From an uncultured Bacteroidales bacterium (GTDB lineage Bacteria; Bacteroidota; Bacteroidia; Bacteroidales; Muribaculaceae), in assembly GCA_902792895.1 (NCBI GenBank), contig CADBBK010000006.1:31149-95148 (forward strand): a stretch of 64,000 nucleotides of DNA. The letters are read 5' to 3'. A model generated the notes under the pieces. The model did no database searches. It saw nothing but the letters and a program-made list of their open reading frames with translations, and was not told the origin of the DNA. Made by a program: the position numbers and the translations under genes. Below are positions 33,114-41,673 of the stretch, piece after piece; positions within the stretch are counted from its first letter, which is position 1; each line of letters begins with the position of its first letter.

Positions 33114-35009
33114 TTAGCGGATAATTTTGTTGGTGGTACGCGTGCCATCGGTGTAAGTGGTGACAACAAGGGTCACGCCGCTCTCGGGACGCTCAACACG
33201 CTGACCGGCAAGGTTATAATAGTCGACATGGTCAACCGCCTTGCTCCCTGCAAGTTCATTGACAGAGGTAACCTGCTGATTCATCGTGATGCTAAAACCA
33301 CTCGGGCAGACGGTTTGACCCTCGGAGGTAACCAGTTGAATACCATTCACAAGTATTTCGCCTTCTCCTGCTGCATTGAATGTCAACAGTGCGCCATCAT
33401 TCCCCCTGATAGTCTGCAAGTTGGCTGTATAGCCCAACACACGGATTTTGCCATTGCCACGGTCTCTCACGATTAGCCCCAGAGCATTGGCACGCTCGGT
33501 CAAGGCGAAATCGCTTGCAGCCATTCCCTCGGGCATTGTCAAATCCAATTGGAATGCCGTATAGTCCTGTTCATTCTCTAATGTGATGGAAACCGTCTGC
33601 TGATTCACCTCTCCGCTCATGTGGTCTAGGTCGCTTTCATTTGAGGCCAAACGCATCTGAGGCTCATTATAATCGGCATCCAGCACCAAGTGGGCAATCT
33701 TGACCACATCGGTAATCGTAATCTTATTATCTCCATTGATATCCGCAGCATCAAAGATAAACGGATCAGGATCGTAATTCAAGATATAGCGGGCTGTCTG
33801 AACGATGTCTGCCACCGTGATAGTGCCACTGGCATCAACGTCGCCCAATGTGTAAGCAAACACCTTGATATTATTGGCTGCATTTAGGGCGTGGATTTCT
33901 TCCTCATCTATTGTAGTCACGACAGTGTTATTGAGTTCTAACCGATAATTGCCATCACCGTCATCAGGGACTTTAACCGTTAGGTAGAACAATTCGCCGT
34001 CGTTGTTTTTATAGGTTTTCAATGTTGGAGAGTAACTCAACACCCTGATGGCACCATCAGGAGCGTCATTTGCCATAATCACATGGTCACGACCCTTGCG
34101 GTCAGACAATGATACCATATAGTCATCGCCTATCTTTAGAAGTTCAAACCCTTCAGGCAAATAGATATCCGTTTGGAATGCAGTGATTTCATCCACATTC
34201 TCCATTGTCACAGGAATGACAATCGTGTCACCATGGAAAGTTGTCATATCAGGAATCGAGAAATAATTCTCCCCAAAACCCCTGACATCAATAAAATAGT
34301 TCCAACCTAATGTCGTACGATACAATTCAACAGATTCTAATGGAACATACAGAGGCGCACTAAAATTTGAGAAGCAAGGTGTACTTGTTATTGAGGGAGG
34401 TGTTTCTGCCAAACAGGTAACATTATCAGCCCATCCAATGGAGTATTGACTCATTGTGGTAACCGACTTACCAATGACGACACTATTAAGGTCACAATAA
34501 TTGAAAGCCCTGCTACCAATACTAGTGACCGAATCAGGTATTACTATATTTGATAAACCTGAACATCCTTCAAAAGCGCTATTGCCAATTGATACAACAG
34601 ATTCAGGAATATTTAATTCTGTTAATTCTAAACAATTAAAAAATGCGCTTTGCGCTATCGATTTAATCGTATTGGGGAGAGTTATACTCGTTATAATATA
34701 CTGATTATCATAATTATAAAAAGCAAACTCTCCAATAGCAGTTACAGAATATTCATTACCATTATATCTAACTGATTCTGGAATAATAACATTACCCACG
34801 TTATCATTATAATATCCATAACGAGAACCATTGCTATTATAACCTTTATAACCTTGATATGTCACATAAACTTCATTATTTCCATCGTATTTATAGTTGT
34901 AGTAAATGCCATTTACCACAAAGTCGTAGGCTGAAGCAGTGGTTGCAGAGCCAATTAAGGCGAGAACGAGCAAGATTGTCCGTAGGGTTTGGTTTCGTGT
35001 TTTCATCAT
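33114..35009 (-). CDS. LRR surface protein with two cohesin-like domains, dockerin and sorting-like tail
   Basis: A 631-residue secreted protein. Signal peptide residues 1-28 (TILLVLALIGSATTASA). LRR_5 repeats about 60-215 (SVVSIGNSAFEGCSGLSNIV). A cohesin-like module about 245-390 (FHGDTIVIPVTMENVDEITAFQTDIYLP). Dockerin repeats about 395-450 (GDVDASGTITVADIVQTARY and DINGDNKITITDVVKIAHL). A second cohesin-like module about 470-575 (SITLENEQDYTAFQLDLTMP). The tail (VDHVDYYNLAGQRVERPESG ... NKIIR) resembles a type IX secretion sorting domain. Probably a surface adhesin or scaffold. A minus-strand -7 box at 35277-35284 gives a leader of about 265 nt. Confidence 0.8.
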   Translation of the reverse strand: MMKTRNQTLRTILLVLALIGSATTASAYDFVVNGIYYNYKYDGNNEVYVTYQGYKGYNSNGSRYGYYNDNVGNVIIPESVRYNGNEYSVTAIGEFAFYNYDNQYIITSITLPNTIKSIAQSAFFNCLELTELNIPESVVSIGNSAFEGCSGLSNIVIPDSVTSIGSRAFNYCDLNSVVIGKSVTTMSQYSIGWADNVTCLAETPPSITSTPCFSNFSAPLYVPLESVELYRTTLGWNYFIDVRGFGENYFSIPDMTTFHGDTIVIPVTMENVDEITAFQTDIYLPEGFELLKIGDDYMVSLSDRKGRDHVIMANDAPDGAIRVLSYSPTLKTYKNNDGELFYLTVKVPDDGDGNYRLELNNTVVTTIDEEEIHALNAANNIKVFAYTLGDVDASGTITVADIVQTARYILNYDPDPFIFDAADINGDNKITITDVVKIAHLVLDADYNEPQMRLASNESDLDHMSGEVNQQTVSITLENEQDYTAFQLDLTMPEGMAASDFALTERANALGLIVRDRGNGKIRVLGYTANLQTIRGNDGALLTFNAAGEGEILVNGIQLVTSEGQTVCPSGFSITMNQQVTSVNELAGSKAVDHVDYYNLAGQRVERPESGVTLVVTTYTDGTRTTNKIIR

Positions 35010-35407
35010 TTTCCATGTGTGCTCATGCAGTTCTCATGGGCGGCTATGATATACAATAAAAGCGTGAACTGAATCGCCACACTCTAACAGATGGTCGTAA
35101 GATACCTCACGAGAAAATGCGGAAATTGCAGCCCACGCCGTAGCGTGAAAACCGCATTGCCACACTTGTCTCGTTAGAAAATTTCCTACGTTTTCTGTTA
35201 TAAGTAAGAACAATACGCTTCTTTTTATTCAACGATGTCTTGTGATACCATGGCATACAGCCACACCATCACGGTGCAAAGATAGACCATTATCCCGAAT
35301 ACTACAAATCCAAATTTGGATAATATTTTGTGAAATTCGTGTAATTCGTAGTTTTTAAAAAGGAAAAAGTGTAATTTTGTGGGATAATTGCAAAAGTCAG
35401 TATTGAG
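35010..35407. other. Divergent intergenic region with promoters and leader hairpin
   Basis: No gene. Minus-strand TATCTTTG at 35277-35284 serves the LRR gene; plus-strand TAATTTTG at 35372-35379 serves the glycosyltransferase gene. Within the long minus-strand leader, AATGCGG (35116-35122) pairs with CCGCATT (35152-35158), enclosing CACGC/GCGTG. Confidence 0.5.
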
Positions 35408-36403
35408 ATGCCTTATTTTTCAGTGATAGTGCCGGTGTACAACCGGCGTGACGAGGTGGAGGACCTGTTGCGGAGCCTCACCCGACAGACCGACAAGGAT
35501 TTTGAAATCATTCTGGTGGAGGATGGCTCGACCGAGCCGTGCGAGGACATCGCGTTGCGTTACAGCCGCGAGCTCGACCTGCGCTATTTCTATAAAGCCA
35601 ACGAGGGGCGCTCCATCGCCCGCAACTACGGCCTGGAGCATGCCACGGGACAGTACTTTGTTTTCTTTGACAGCGACTGCGTCATCCCGCCCGACTACTT
35701 CAAGACGCTGGGCCGCGAACTCGGCAACAATTATGTGCCCTGCTTTGGCGGGCCCGATGCGGCGAGCGACGACTTCACCGACGTGCAGAAGGCTATCTCC
35801 TTCTCGATGACGTCGCTGCTGACCACCGGCGGCATCCGCGGCGGCAAGGTGCAGATGGAGAAGTTCGTGCCCCGCTCGTTCAACATGGGCTATTCGCGCG
35901 GTGTCTATGAGAAGGTGGGCGGTTTCCGCGAGATGTTCAGCGAGGACATTGACATGAGCACGCGCGTGCGCCAAGCGGGCTATGACATCCGCCTGATACG
36001 GCCCGCTTTCGTCTATCACAAACGCCGCACAAGTCTGAGCAAGTTCGCGCGTCAGACCTATGTCTTCGGCATGTCGCGCATCACGCTCAAGCTGCTCTAC
36101 CCCGACAGCCTCAAGCTGGTGCACTGCCTGCCTGCCGTTTTCCTCATCGGCTGCGTACTGCTGCTGTTGCTCTCCCTGTGGAAATGGTGGTTCATCGTGC
36201 CCATCCTGCTCTATGCCGCGATGCTGTGGGTGGCCGCACTCATCCAGACGCGCAGCCTGAAAATCGCCTGCCTGTCGGTAGCCACAAGCTTCACACAGCT
36301 GTGCAGCTATGGCTGGGGCTTCATCAAGGCCTATGTGTGGAAAATCCTGCTCAATCACGGCCGCGACATCAACGAGGAAGTGAAGATGAGAAAAGGAAAG
36401 TGA
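35408..36403 (+). CDS. Family 2 glycosyltransferase, membrane-anchored
   Basis: A 331-residue inverting glycosyltransferase. GT-A domain: FSVIVPVYNRRDEVEDLLRS, IILVEDGSTEP, NEGRSIARNYGLEHATG, FVFFDSDCVIP (the DxD-type metal site), then GGFREMFSEDIDMSTRVRQAG (catalytic ED region). After residue 235 come two or three membrane helices (VFLIGCVLLLLLSLWKWWFIVPILLYA...) that hold it at the inner membrane. It probably adds a sugar to a lipid-linked surface glycan. The following gap carries a GTTAGGA array. Confidence 0.9.
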   Translation: MPYFSVIVPVYNRRDEVEDLLRSLTRQTDKDFEIILVEDGSTEPCEDIALRYSRELDLRYFYKANEGRSIARNYGLEHATGQYFVFFDSDCVIPPDYFKTLGRELGNNYVPCFGGPDAASDDFTDVQKAISFSMTSLLTTGGIRGGKVQMEKFVPRSFNMGYSRGVYEKVGGFREMFSEDIDMSTRVRQAGYDIRLIRPAFVYHKRRTSLSKFARQTYVFGMSRITLKLLYPDSLKLVHCLPAVFLIGCVLLLLLSLWKWWFIVPILLYAAMLWVAALIQTRSLKIACLSVATSFTQLCSYGWGFIKAYVWKILLNHGRDINEEVKMRKGK

Positions 36404-36423
36404 GCATTCATTTAATAGTTAAT

Positions 36424-36462
36424 AGTTAGGAGTTAGGAGTTAGGGGTTAGGTGTTAGGAGTT
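36424..36462 (+). repeat. GTTAGGA array (glycosyltransferase-radC gap)
   Basis: Five heptamers GTTAGGA/G/T, one arm only, with no opposite arm or gene beside it. Confidence 0.85.
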
Positions 36463-36470
36463 TTTGCTAT

Positions 36471-36512
36471 CCAGCCAGTCCAGTTCATCCAGCCAGTCCA
36501 GTTCATCCAGTC
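36471..36512 (+). repeat. 18-bp tandem repeat before radC
   Basis: Two full copies of CCAGCCAGTCCAGTTCAT and part of a third, ending 9 bp before the radC start. They replace the expected promoter/leader region. Confidence 0.85.
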
Positions 36513-36520
36513 AACCCATT

Positions 36521-37246
36521 ATGGAAGAGAAAGAGAATAGCAAGTTGGCGGGAAGCCGCAACATCAAGGGCACGGTGCCCGAGGAGGACCGTCCGCGCGA
36601 GAAGGCCAAGAAGCACGGCTTCGGCAGCCTGTCCACGGCCGAGCTGCTGGCTATCCTGCTGCGTGTGGGCACGCCGGGCGAATCGGTCGTTGACCTGTGC
36701 CAGCGCATCCTGCGCGACAACGACGACAAACTCTACCTCATCGCACGCAAGGGTATCAACAACCTGGTGAAGAACTACCATGGCATCGGCGAGGTCAAGG
36801 CCATCGAGATTCTCGCCGCCTTGGAGTTGGCGCGCCGCTACCAGCAGGAGGAATTCCAGGAACGCTTCAAAATCACAAGCAGCGAGAATGCCTACAGCTA
36901 CCTGCGGCCCCGCATGGAGCACCTCGACCACGAGGAAATCATGGTCGTGCTGCTCAACCATGCCAAGCAGGTCGAGGAATGTGAGCGCATCAGCAGCGGC
37001 GGCACAGCGATGACCGTGGCCGACATCAAGATGATACTGCGGCCCGCCATCGAGCGCCTGTCATCGGGCATCATCCTGGCACACAATCACCCGAGCGACA
37101 ATCCCTCCCCCAGCATCCAGGACGACCGCCTCACCGAGCGCGTCCACCAGGCCTGCAAGGTGATGGACATCCAGCTGGTGGACCACATCATCGTGTGCCG
37201 CGGCGGCCGCTACTACAGCTACGCCGACCACGGCCGCCTGTTGTGA
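36521..37246 (+). CDS. radC: RadC/JAB-domain DNA repair-associated protein
   Basis: About 241 residues from ATG 36521; the upstream extension to 36464 would be a Ser/Gln string translated from an 18-bp repeat and is rejected. N-terminal helix-hairpin part (RPREKAKKHGFGSLSTAELLAILLRVG), then the JAB/MPN-like metal motif: ILAHNHPSDNPSPSIQDDRLTERV (HxH...D) with an upstream glutamate (HEEIMVVLLNHAKQ). RadC proteins are widespread; the old repair role is doubtful and the biochemical function is unclear. Confidence 0.93.
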   Translation: MEEKENSKLAGSRNIKGTVPEEDRPREKAKKHGFGSLSTAELLAILLRVGTPGESVVDLCQRILRDNDDKLYLIARKGINNLVKNYHGIGEVKAIEILAALELARRYQQEEFQERFKITSSENAYSYLRPRMEHLDHEEIMVVLLNHAKQVEECERISSGGTAMTVADIKMILRPAIERLSSGIILAHNHPSDNPSPSIQDDRLTERVHQACKVMDIQLVDHIIVCRGGRYYSYADHGRLL

Positions 37247-37285
37247 AAACCAGATTCAATAACAACATTAAAAAGTATTACCTTT

Positions 37286-38149
37286 ATGAAATTGATCGTG
37301 CTCGCGGCAGTCGCCTTGATGGCTGTCGTGTCGTGCACCCCGAAGAAAGTGGCGCAAGAGACATCCAAAGCCAAGGTGCTGGTATTGTATTACTCCCTGA
37401 CGTCAAACACCAAGACTGTGGCCCAGGAGATTGCCACGCGTCTCGATGCCGACATTGAGGAGATTACTCTTGTGGAGCCTTATGACACCGCATTTCAGGC
37501 AACGATTGACCGCTGCAAGGCCGACCGCGAGAAAGGCATCTTGCCCGAAATCAATCCCTTGAAGTCGAATGTCGCCGATTATGACTGGATTTTCCTCGGC
37601 TATCCCATCTGGTTCGGCACTTATGCGCCCCCCATTGCCTCCTTGCTGGAGAAAGTGGATTTGAGCGACAAGCAAGTGGTGCCCTTCTGCACCTTCGGCA
37701 GCGGTGGACTGGAGTCGAGTGTGAAGGACCTGGTCGAGGCAGAGCCCAATGCCATGATTCTGCCCGGTTACGGCGTGCGTGCCGCGCGCATGGATGCCAT
37801 GCCCAAGGAGCTTGAACAGTTCCTGAAACTGAATAAGAACCTGTCGAATGTCTTTCTTGGCGGTTCGGACTACGAATCAGTTTTTGTGCCTGCGGACTTC
37901 CCCGAGCAGCATCCTGTGAGCGCCGACGAGGCTGCGATCTTCGACACTGCCGTCAACGGCTATCCGATGCTTAACGCCAAGGCCAAAACCGTCGCATCGC
38001 GCACCGTTCTCGACGGTACCGAGTACCTGTTCACCGCGATGGACATGCCGCGTGAGAACAAACCCGACATGCCTCCTGCCAGCGAAATCAAGGTCTATGT
38101 CTTAGTCGAGAAAGACAAGGCCCCAGTGTTCACCAAGGTAGTCCGATAA
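37286..38149 (+). CDS. Flavodoxin-fold lipoprotein
   Basis: A 287-residue protein with a lipoprotein signal (LAAVALMAVVSCTPKK, Cys 17). Residues about 30-185 are flavodoxin-like: KVLVLYYSLTSNTKTVAQEI (FMN phosphate loop), YDWIFLGYPIWFGTYAPPI and FCTFGSGGLESSVKD. The extra C-terminal ~100 residues (from about 190) are not recognised. A flavodoxin exported as a lipoprotein suggests a periplasmic redox or FMN-related role. A strong hairpin follows the stop. Confidence 0.85.
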   Translation: MKLIVLAAVALMAVVSCTPKKVAQETSKAKVLVLYYSLTSNTKTVAQEIATRLDADIEEITLVEPYDTAFQATIDRCKADREKGILPEINPLKSNVADYDWIFLGYPIWFGTYAPPIASLLEKVDLSDKQVVPFCTFGSGGLESSVKDLVEAEPNAMILPGYGVRAARMDAMPKELEQFLKLNKNLSNVFLGGSDYESVFVPADFPEQHPVSADEAAIFDTAVNGYPMLNAKAKTVASRTVLDGTEYLFTAMDMPRENKPDMPPASEIKVYVLVEKDKAPVFTKVVR

Positions 38150-38159
38150 AGCCAAATAG

Positions 38160-38189
38160 AGTGTGTGCAAAATGAATTTTGCACACACT
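38160..38189. terminator. Perfect 13-bp hairpin after the flavodoxin gene
   Basis: AGTGTGTGCAAAA pairs with TTTTGCACACACT around TGAA. It directly abuts a C-rich GTTAGGA-family array. Confidence 0.65.
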
Positions 38190-38224
38190 CCTAACTCCTA
38201 ACTCCTAACCCCTAACTCCTAACT
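38188..38224 (-). repeat. GTTAGGA array (flavodoxin-Nudix gap)
   Basis: Five heptamers in the CTCCTAA/CCCCTAA sense, ending at the stop codon of the convergent Nudix gene. Confidence 0.85.
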
Positions 38225-38777
38225 ATTCTTTGGGGTTTTCCGCGAGGTAACGCCACATGGGGGCCGCCATGAGGGCCTGCAGCTGGCGGTTCTCGCGCAG
38301 CATCGCCTCAACCTCGTCGCGCGACAATAAGAGCACGGCGATATCCTCGCTGGCATCCAGCTGCTGGTCGCTGACGCGCTCCACGCCCTCGGCCAGGAAG
38401 CAGTGCGTGATGTTGTCACAGATGCTGGGATTCTGTCCCACGGTCATGATTTCGCGCCACTGGCCGCCGCCGTAGCCCGTTTCCTCGAGCAGTTCGCGCC
38501 GCGCGGCCTGCAGGGGCGTTTCGCCCTGCTCAACCACGCCGGCACACAGCTCGTCGAGCACCACGTCCATCGCGTGGCGATATTGCCGCACCATGACGAA
38601 CTCTCCCCCACCGGTAATGGCGATGATGTTCACCCACTCGGGGTATTCCAGTACATAATGCTCGGGATTGATGCGCCCGTCGGGCAGCTTCACCTTATCG
38701 ACGCGGGCGGTGAGCCAGGGCCGCTGGATGATGTAGCGACTCTCGAGCGTGGTCCATTTCTTGATTTCCTTAGCCAT
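38223..38777 (-). CDS. Nudix hydrolase (ADP-ribose pyrophosphatase-like)
   Basis: About 184 residues from ATG 38777 (MAKEIKKWTTLESRY). The longer frame to 38858 runs into the opposing upxY promoter. Nudix box GETPLQAARRELLEETGY fits G-x5-E-x7-REUxEExGU well, so unlike the regulator at 6717 this protein should be catalytic. The preceding strand (AITGGGEFVMVRQYRHAMD then ELCAGVVEQGE) resembles NudF/ADP-ribose hydrolases. It stands alone on the minus strand, divergent from upxY. Confidence 0.88.
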   Translation of the reverse strand: MAKEIKKWTTLESRYIIQRPWLTARVDKVKLPDGRINPEHYVLEYPEWVNIIAITGGGEFVMVRQYRHAMDVVLDELCAGVVEQGETPLQAARRELLEETGYGGGQWREIMTVGQNPSICDNITHCFLAEGVERVSDQQLDASEDIAVLLLSRDEVEAMLRENRQLQALMAAPMWRYLAENPKE

Positions 38778-38847
38778 GTGAATGATGATTTCGTTATATA
38801 TATAACGTGGATTTGGCCCCGATGGTACTTGATTGCCAAAATTTCTG

Positions 38848-38855
38848 TATCTTTG
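38848..38855 (+). promoter_or_regulatory. -7 box of upxY, with almost no leader
   Basis: TATCTTTG ends only 5 bp before the ATG at 38861, so transcription would begin at or next to the start codon. Confidence 0.5.
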
Positions 38856-38860
38856 CACTC

Positions 38861-39454
38861 ATGGAAGTAAGGACCATTGTAAAAAAGGGACGTGAGGAGA
38901 AGTTGTGGTACGCCATACGCGTGACCTACAACCGCGAACTCAAGGTCAAAGAGGACCTTGACGCCCGCGGCATCACCAACTTCGTGCCGATGCAGTACCG
39001 TCGCGAGGAACGCAACGGTGTGATGGTCAAGCACCTGGTCCCCAGCATCCACAATCTGATTTTCATCAATCTCACGCCCAGTGAGATGAAAGAGTACAAG
39101 GAGACCACAGCCCTCCCCATTCGCTACATTATGACCCCCGGGACACGCGGGACACGCAAACCCATGACTGTACCCAACCACCAGATGGAGAACTTCATCA
39201 AGGTGGCAGGCACCTACGAGGAGAAACTCATCTACCTCAACCCCAATCCCGAGGACTTTGCCCAGGGTGAGCGTGTGCGCATCATCGGCGGACAGTTTGC
39301 CGGCGCCGAGGGCATCTTCGTGCGCATCAAGCGCGACCGCCGCGTGCTGGTCAGCGTGCCCGGCCTCGTTGCCGTCGCCACGACCTATGTCCACCCGTCG
39401 ATGATTGAAAAAATCACCGATGACAACCCCAACCGATTAGACAACGCATTATAG
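38861..39454 (+). CDS. UpxY-family NusG-like transcription antiterminator
   Basis: A 197-residue NusG paralogue from ATG 38861. NGN domain: [36 protein letters not shown]-terminal KOW domain: [34 protein letters not shown]. UpxY proteins let RNA polymerase read through the leaders of Bacteroides capsule operons. Here it heads gmd-fcl (7 bp to gmd), so it may promote expression of the fucose genes. No UpxZ-type partner is visible. Confidence 0.85.
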   Translation: MEVRTIVKKGREEKLWYAIRVTYNRELKVKEDLDARGITNFVPMQYRREERNGVMVKHLVPSIHNLIFINLTPSEMKEYKETTALPIRYIMTPGTRGTRKPMTVPNHQMENFIKVAGTYEEKLIYLNPNPEDFAQGERVRIIGGQFAGAEGIFVRIKRDRRVLVSVPGLVAVATTYVHPSMIEKITDDNPNRLDNAL

Positions 39455-39461
39455 AACCGCT

Positions 39462-40544
39462 ATGAACGACAACAAGCAGAAAGTCGCCCTGATCACGGGC
39501 ATCACAGGCCAGGACGGCTCTTATCTGGCAGAGTTCCTGCTCGACAAGGGCTATGAGGTGCACGGCATCATCCGCCGCAGCAGCAGTTTCAACACGGGGC
39601 GCATCGAGCACCTCTACCTCGACGAGTGGGTGCGCGACATGAAGCAGCGCCGCCTCATCAACCTGCACTACGGTGACATGACCGACAGCAGCTCGCTCAT
39701 CCGCATCATCGAGAAGATAAAGCCCGACGAAATCTACAACCTGGCCGCTCAGAGCCATGTGAAGGTGTCGTTTGACGTGCCCGAGTACACCGCCGAGACC
39801 GACGCCGTGGGCACCCTGCGCCTCATCGAGGCCGTGCGCATCGCCGGCCGCGAACACACCACCCGCATCTACCAGGCCAGCACCAGCGAGCTCTACGGCA
39901 AGGTGCAGGAGGTGCCGCAGAGCGAGACCACGCCGTTCTACCCACGCAGCCCCTACGGCTGCGCCAAGCTGTACTCGTTCTGGATCATGAAGAACTACCG
40001 CGAGAGCTATGGCATGTTCTGCGCCAACGGCATTCTGTTCAACCACGAGAGTGAGCGCCGCGGCGAGACCTTCGTGACGCGCAAGATCACCTTTGCCGCT
40101 GCACGCATCGCCCACGGCCTGCAGGACAAGCTCTACCTGGGTAACCTCAATGCCCTGCGCGACTGGGGCTACGCCCGCGACTATGTGGAGTGCATGTGGC
40201 TCATCCTGCAGCAGCCCGAGCCCGACGACTTCGTCATCGCCACGGGCGAGTGCCACTCGGTGAGGGAGTTCTGCACCCTGGCCTTCCGCCATGCCGGCAT
40301 CGAACTGCAATGGCAGGGCGAGGGCATTGACGAGAAAGGCATCGACCGCGCCACGGGCAAGGTGCTCGTCGAGGTGGACCCGAAGTACTTCCGCCCCGCC
40401 GAGGTGGACCAGCTGTTGGGCGACCCCTCCAAGGCCAAGCGTGTGCTGGGCTGGAACCCGCACAAGACCTCATTTGAGGACCTAGTGCGCATCATGGTCG
40501 AGCACGACCTGCAGCACATCAAGAAGATCTACCACCTCCCCTAA
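39462..40544 (+). CDS. gmd: GDP-mannose 4,6-dehydratase
   Basis: A 360-residue NADP-dependent short-chain dehydrogenase that makes GDP-4-keto-6-deoxymannose, first step to GDP-fucose. N-terminal [37 protein letters not shown] is diagnostic. [38 protein letters not shown] and [13 protein letters not shown] (the catalytic Tyr-x3-Lys is seen as YGCAK) follow. Full length. Operon upxY-gmd-fcl. Confidence 0.97.
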   Translation: MNDNKQKVALITGITGQDGSYLAEFLLDKGYEVHGIIRRSSSFNTGRIEHLYLDEWVRDMKQRRLINLHYGDMTDSSSLIRIIEKIKPDEIYNLAAQSHVKVSFDVPEYTAETDAVGTLRLIEAVRIAGREHTTRIYQASTSELYGKVQEVPQSETTPFYPRSPYGCAKLYSFWIMKNYRESYGMFCANGILFNHESERRGETFVTRKITFAAARIAHGLQDKLYLGNLNALRDWGYARDYVECMWLILQQPEPDDFVIATGECHSVREFCTLAFRHAGIELQWQGEGIDEKGIDRATGKVLVEVDPKYFRPAEVDQLLGDPSKAKRVLGWNPHKTSFEDLVRIMVEHDLQHIKKIYHLP

Positions 40545-40583
40545 TCACTCCCTCAAACCCTATAACACCTCATCAACGATAGC

Positions 40584-41654
40584 ATGGAAAAGGACGCTAA
40601 AATCTATGTGGCCGGCCACCGCGGACTCGTGGGCAGCGCCATCTGGAACACCTTGCAGCGCAAGTGCTATACCCGCCTCATCGGGCGCACACACCAGGAG
40701 CTGGACCTGATGGACAGCGTGGCCGTCAGGCGCTTCTTTGACGAGGAGCAGCCCGAATACGTCGTGCTGGCAGCGGCCCATGTGGGCGGCATCATGGCCA
40801 ACCTCAAGTACCGCGCCGACTTCATTTACCAGAACCTCGCCATCCAGCAGAACGTCATCGGCGAGAGCTGGCGACACGGCGTGAAAAAACTGCTGTTCCT
40901 GGGAAGCACCTGCATCTACCCGCGCGAGGCTCCACAGCCCATCGGCGAACAGGCCCTGCTGACCTCCCCACTGGAGTACACCAACGAGCCCTATGCCATC
41001 GCCAAGATTGCCGGCCTCAAGATGTGTGAGTCTTTCAACCTGCAGTACGGCACCAACTTCATCGCCGTGATGCCTACCAACCTGTACGGCCCGCGCGACA
41101 ACTTCAACCTCGAGACCAGCCACGTCATGCCCGCCATAATCAGGAAGATGCACCTCGCACGGCTGCTCAACGAGGGTGACATCGAGGGCATCCGAGCCGA
41201 TCTGGACCGCCGCCCCGTCGAGCACATCGATGGTAAAGCCCCTGAGGAGCAGATTGTCGCCATCCTCGAAAAATACGGCATCCTCAAGGACCGCCTGCGC
41301 CTGTGGGGCACAGGTGCGCCTATCAGAGAATTCTTGTGGAGCGAGGACATGGCCGACGCCAGCGTCTATTGCCTGGAGCACATCGACTTCCAGGACGTGC
41401 GCGGCACGAGCGACGAGGTGCGCAACTGCCACATCAACATCGGCAGCGGCAAGGAAGTCACTATTCGCCAACTCGCCGAGCTGGTCAAGGCCACCGTCGG
41501 CTACCGCGGCACCATCGAGTGGGATGCGACCAAACCCGACGGCACCCTGCGCAAACTCACCGACGTCAGCCGCCTTCACAGCCTCGGGTGGCGCCACACC
41601 ATGGAACTCGAGGACGGCGTCCCCGCCCTCTACCGCTGGTATTTAGATCATTAA
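40584..41654 (+). CDS. fcl: GDP-L-fucose synthase
   Basis: A 356-residue epimerase/reductase that converts GDP-4-keto-6-deoxymannose to GDP-L-fucose. KIYVAGHRGLVGSAIWNTL (NADP loop), VVLAAAHVGGI, LLFLGSTCIYPREAPQPI, EPYAIAKIAGLKMCES (Tyr-x3-Lys) and PTNLYGPRDNFNLETSHV are the family signatures. An insertion around residues 205-240 (EGIRADLDRRPVEHIDGKAPEEQIVAILEKYG) lengthens it over E. coli Fcl; this is common in Bacteroides. 40 bp after gmd. Confidence 0.97.
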   Translation: MEKDAKIYVAGHRGLVGSAIWNTLQRKCYTRLIGRTHQELDLMDSVAVRRFFDEEQPEYVVLAAAHVGGIMANLKYRADFIYQNLAIQQNVIGESWRHGVKKLLFLGSTCIYPREAPQPIGEQALLTSPLEYTNEPYAIAKIAGLKMCESFNLQYGTNFIAVMPTNLYGPRDNFNLETSHVMPAIIRKMHLARLLNEGDIEGIRADLDRRPVEHIDGKAPEEQIVAILEKYGILKDRLRLWGTGAPIREFLWSEDMADASVYCLEHIDFQDVRGTSDEVRNCHINIGSGKEVTIRQLAELVKATVGYRGTIEWDATKPDGTLRKLTDVSRLHSLGWRHTMELEDGVPALYRWYLDH

Positions 41655-41673
41655 TTAAAAACAATATAGGTTT

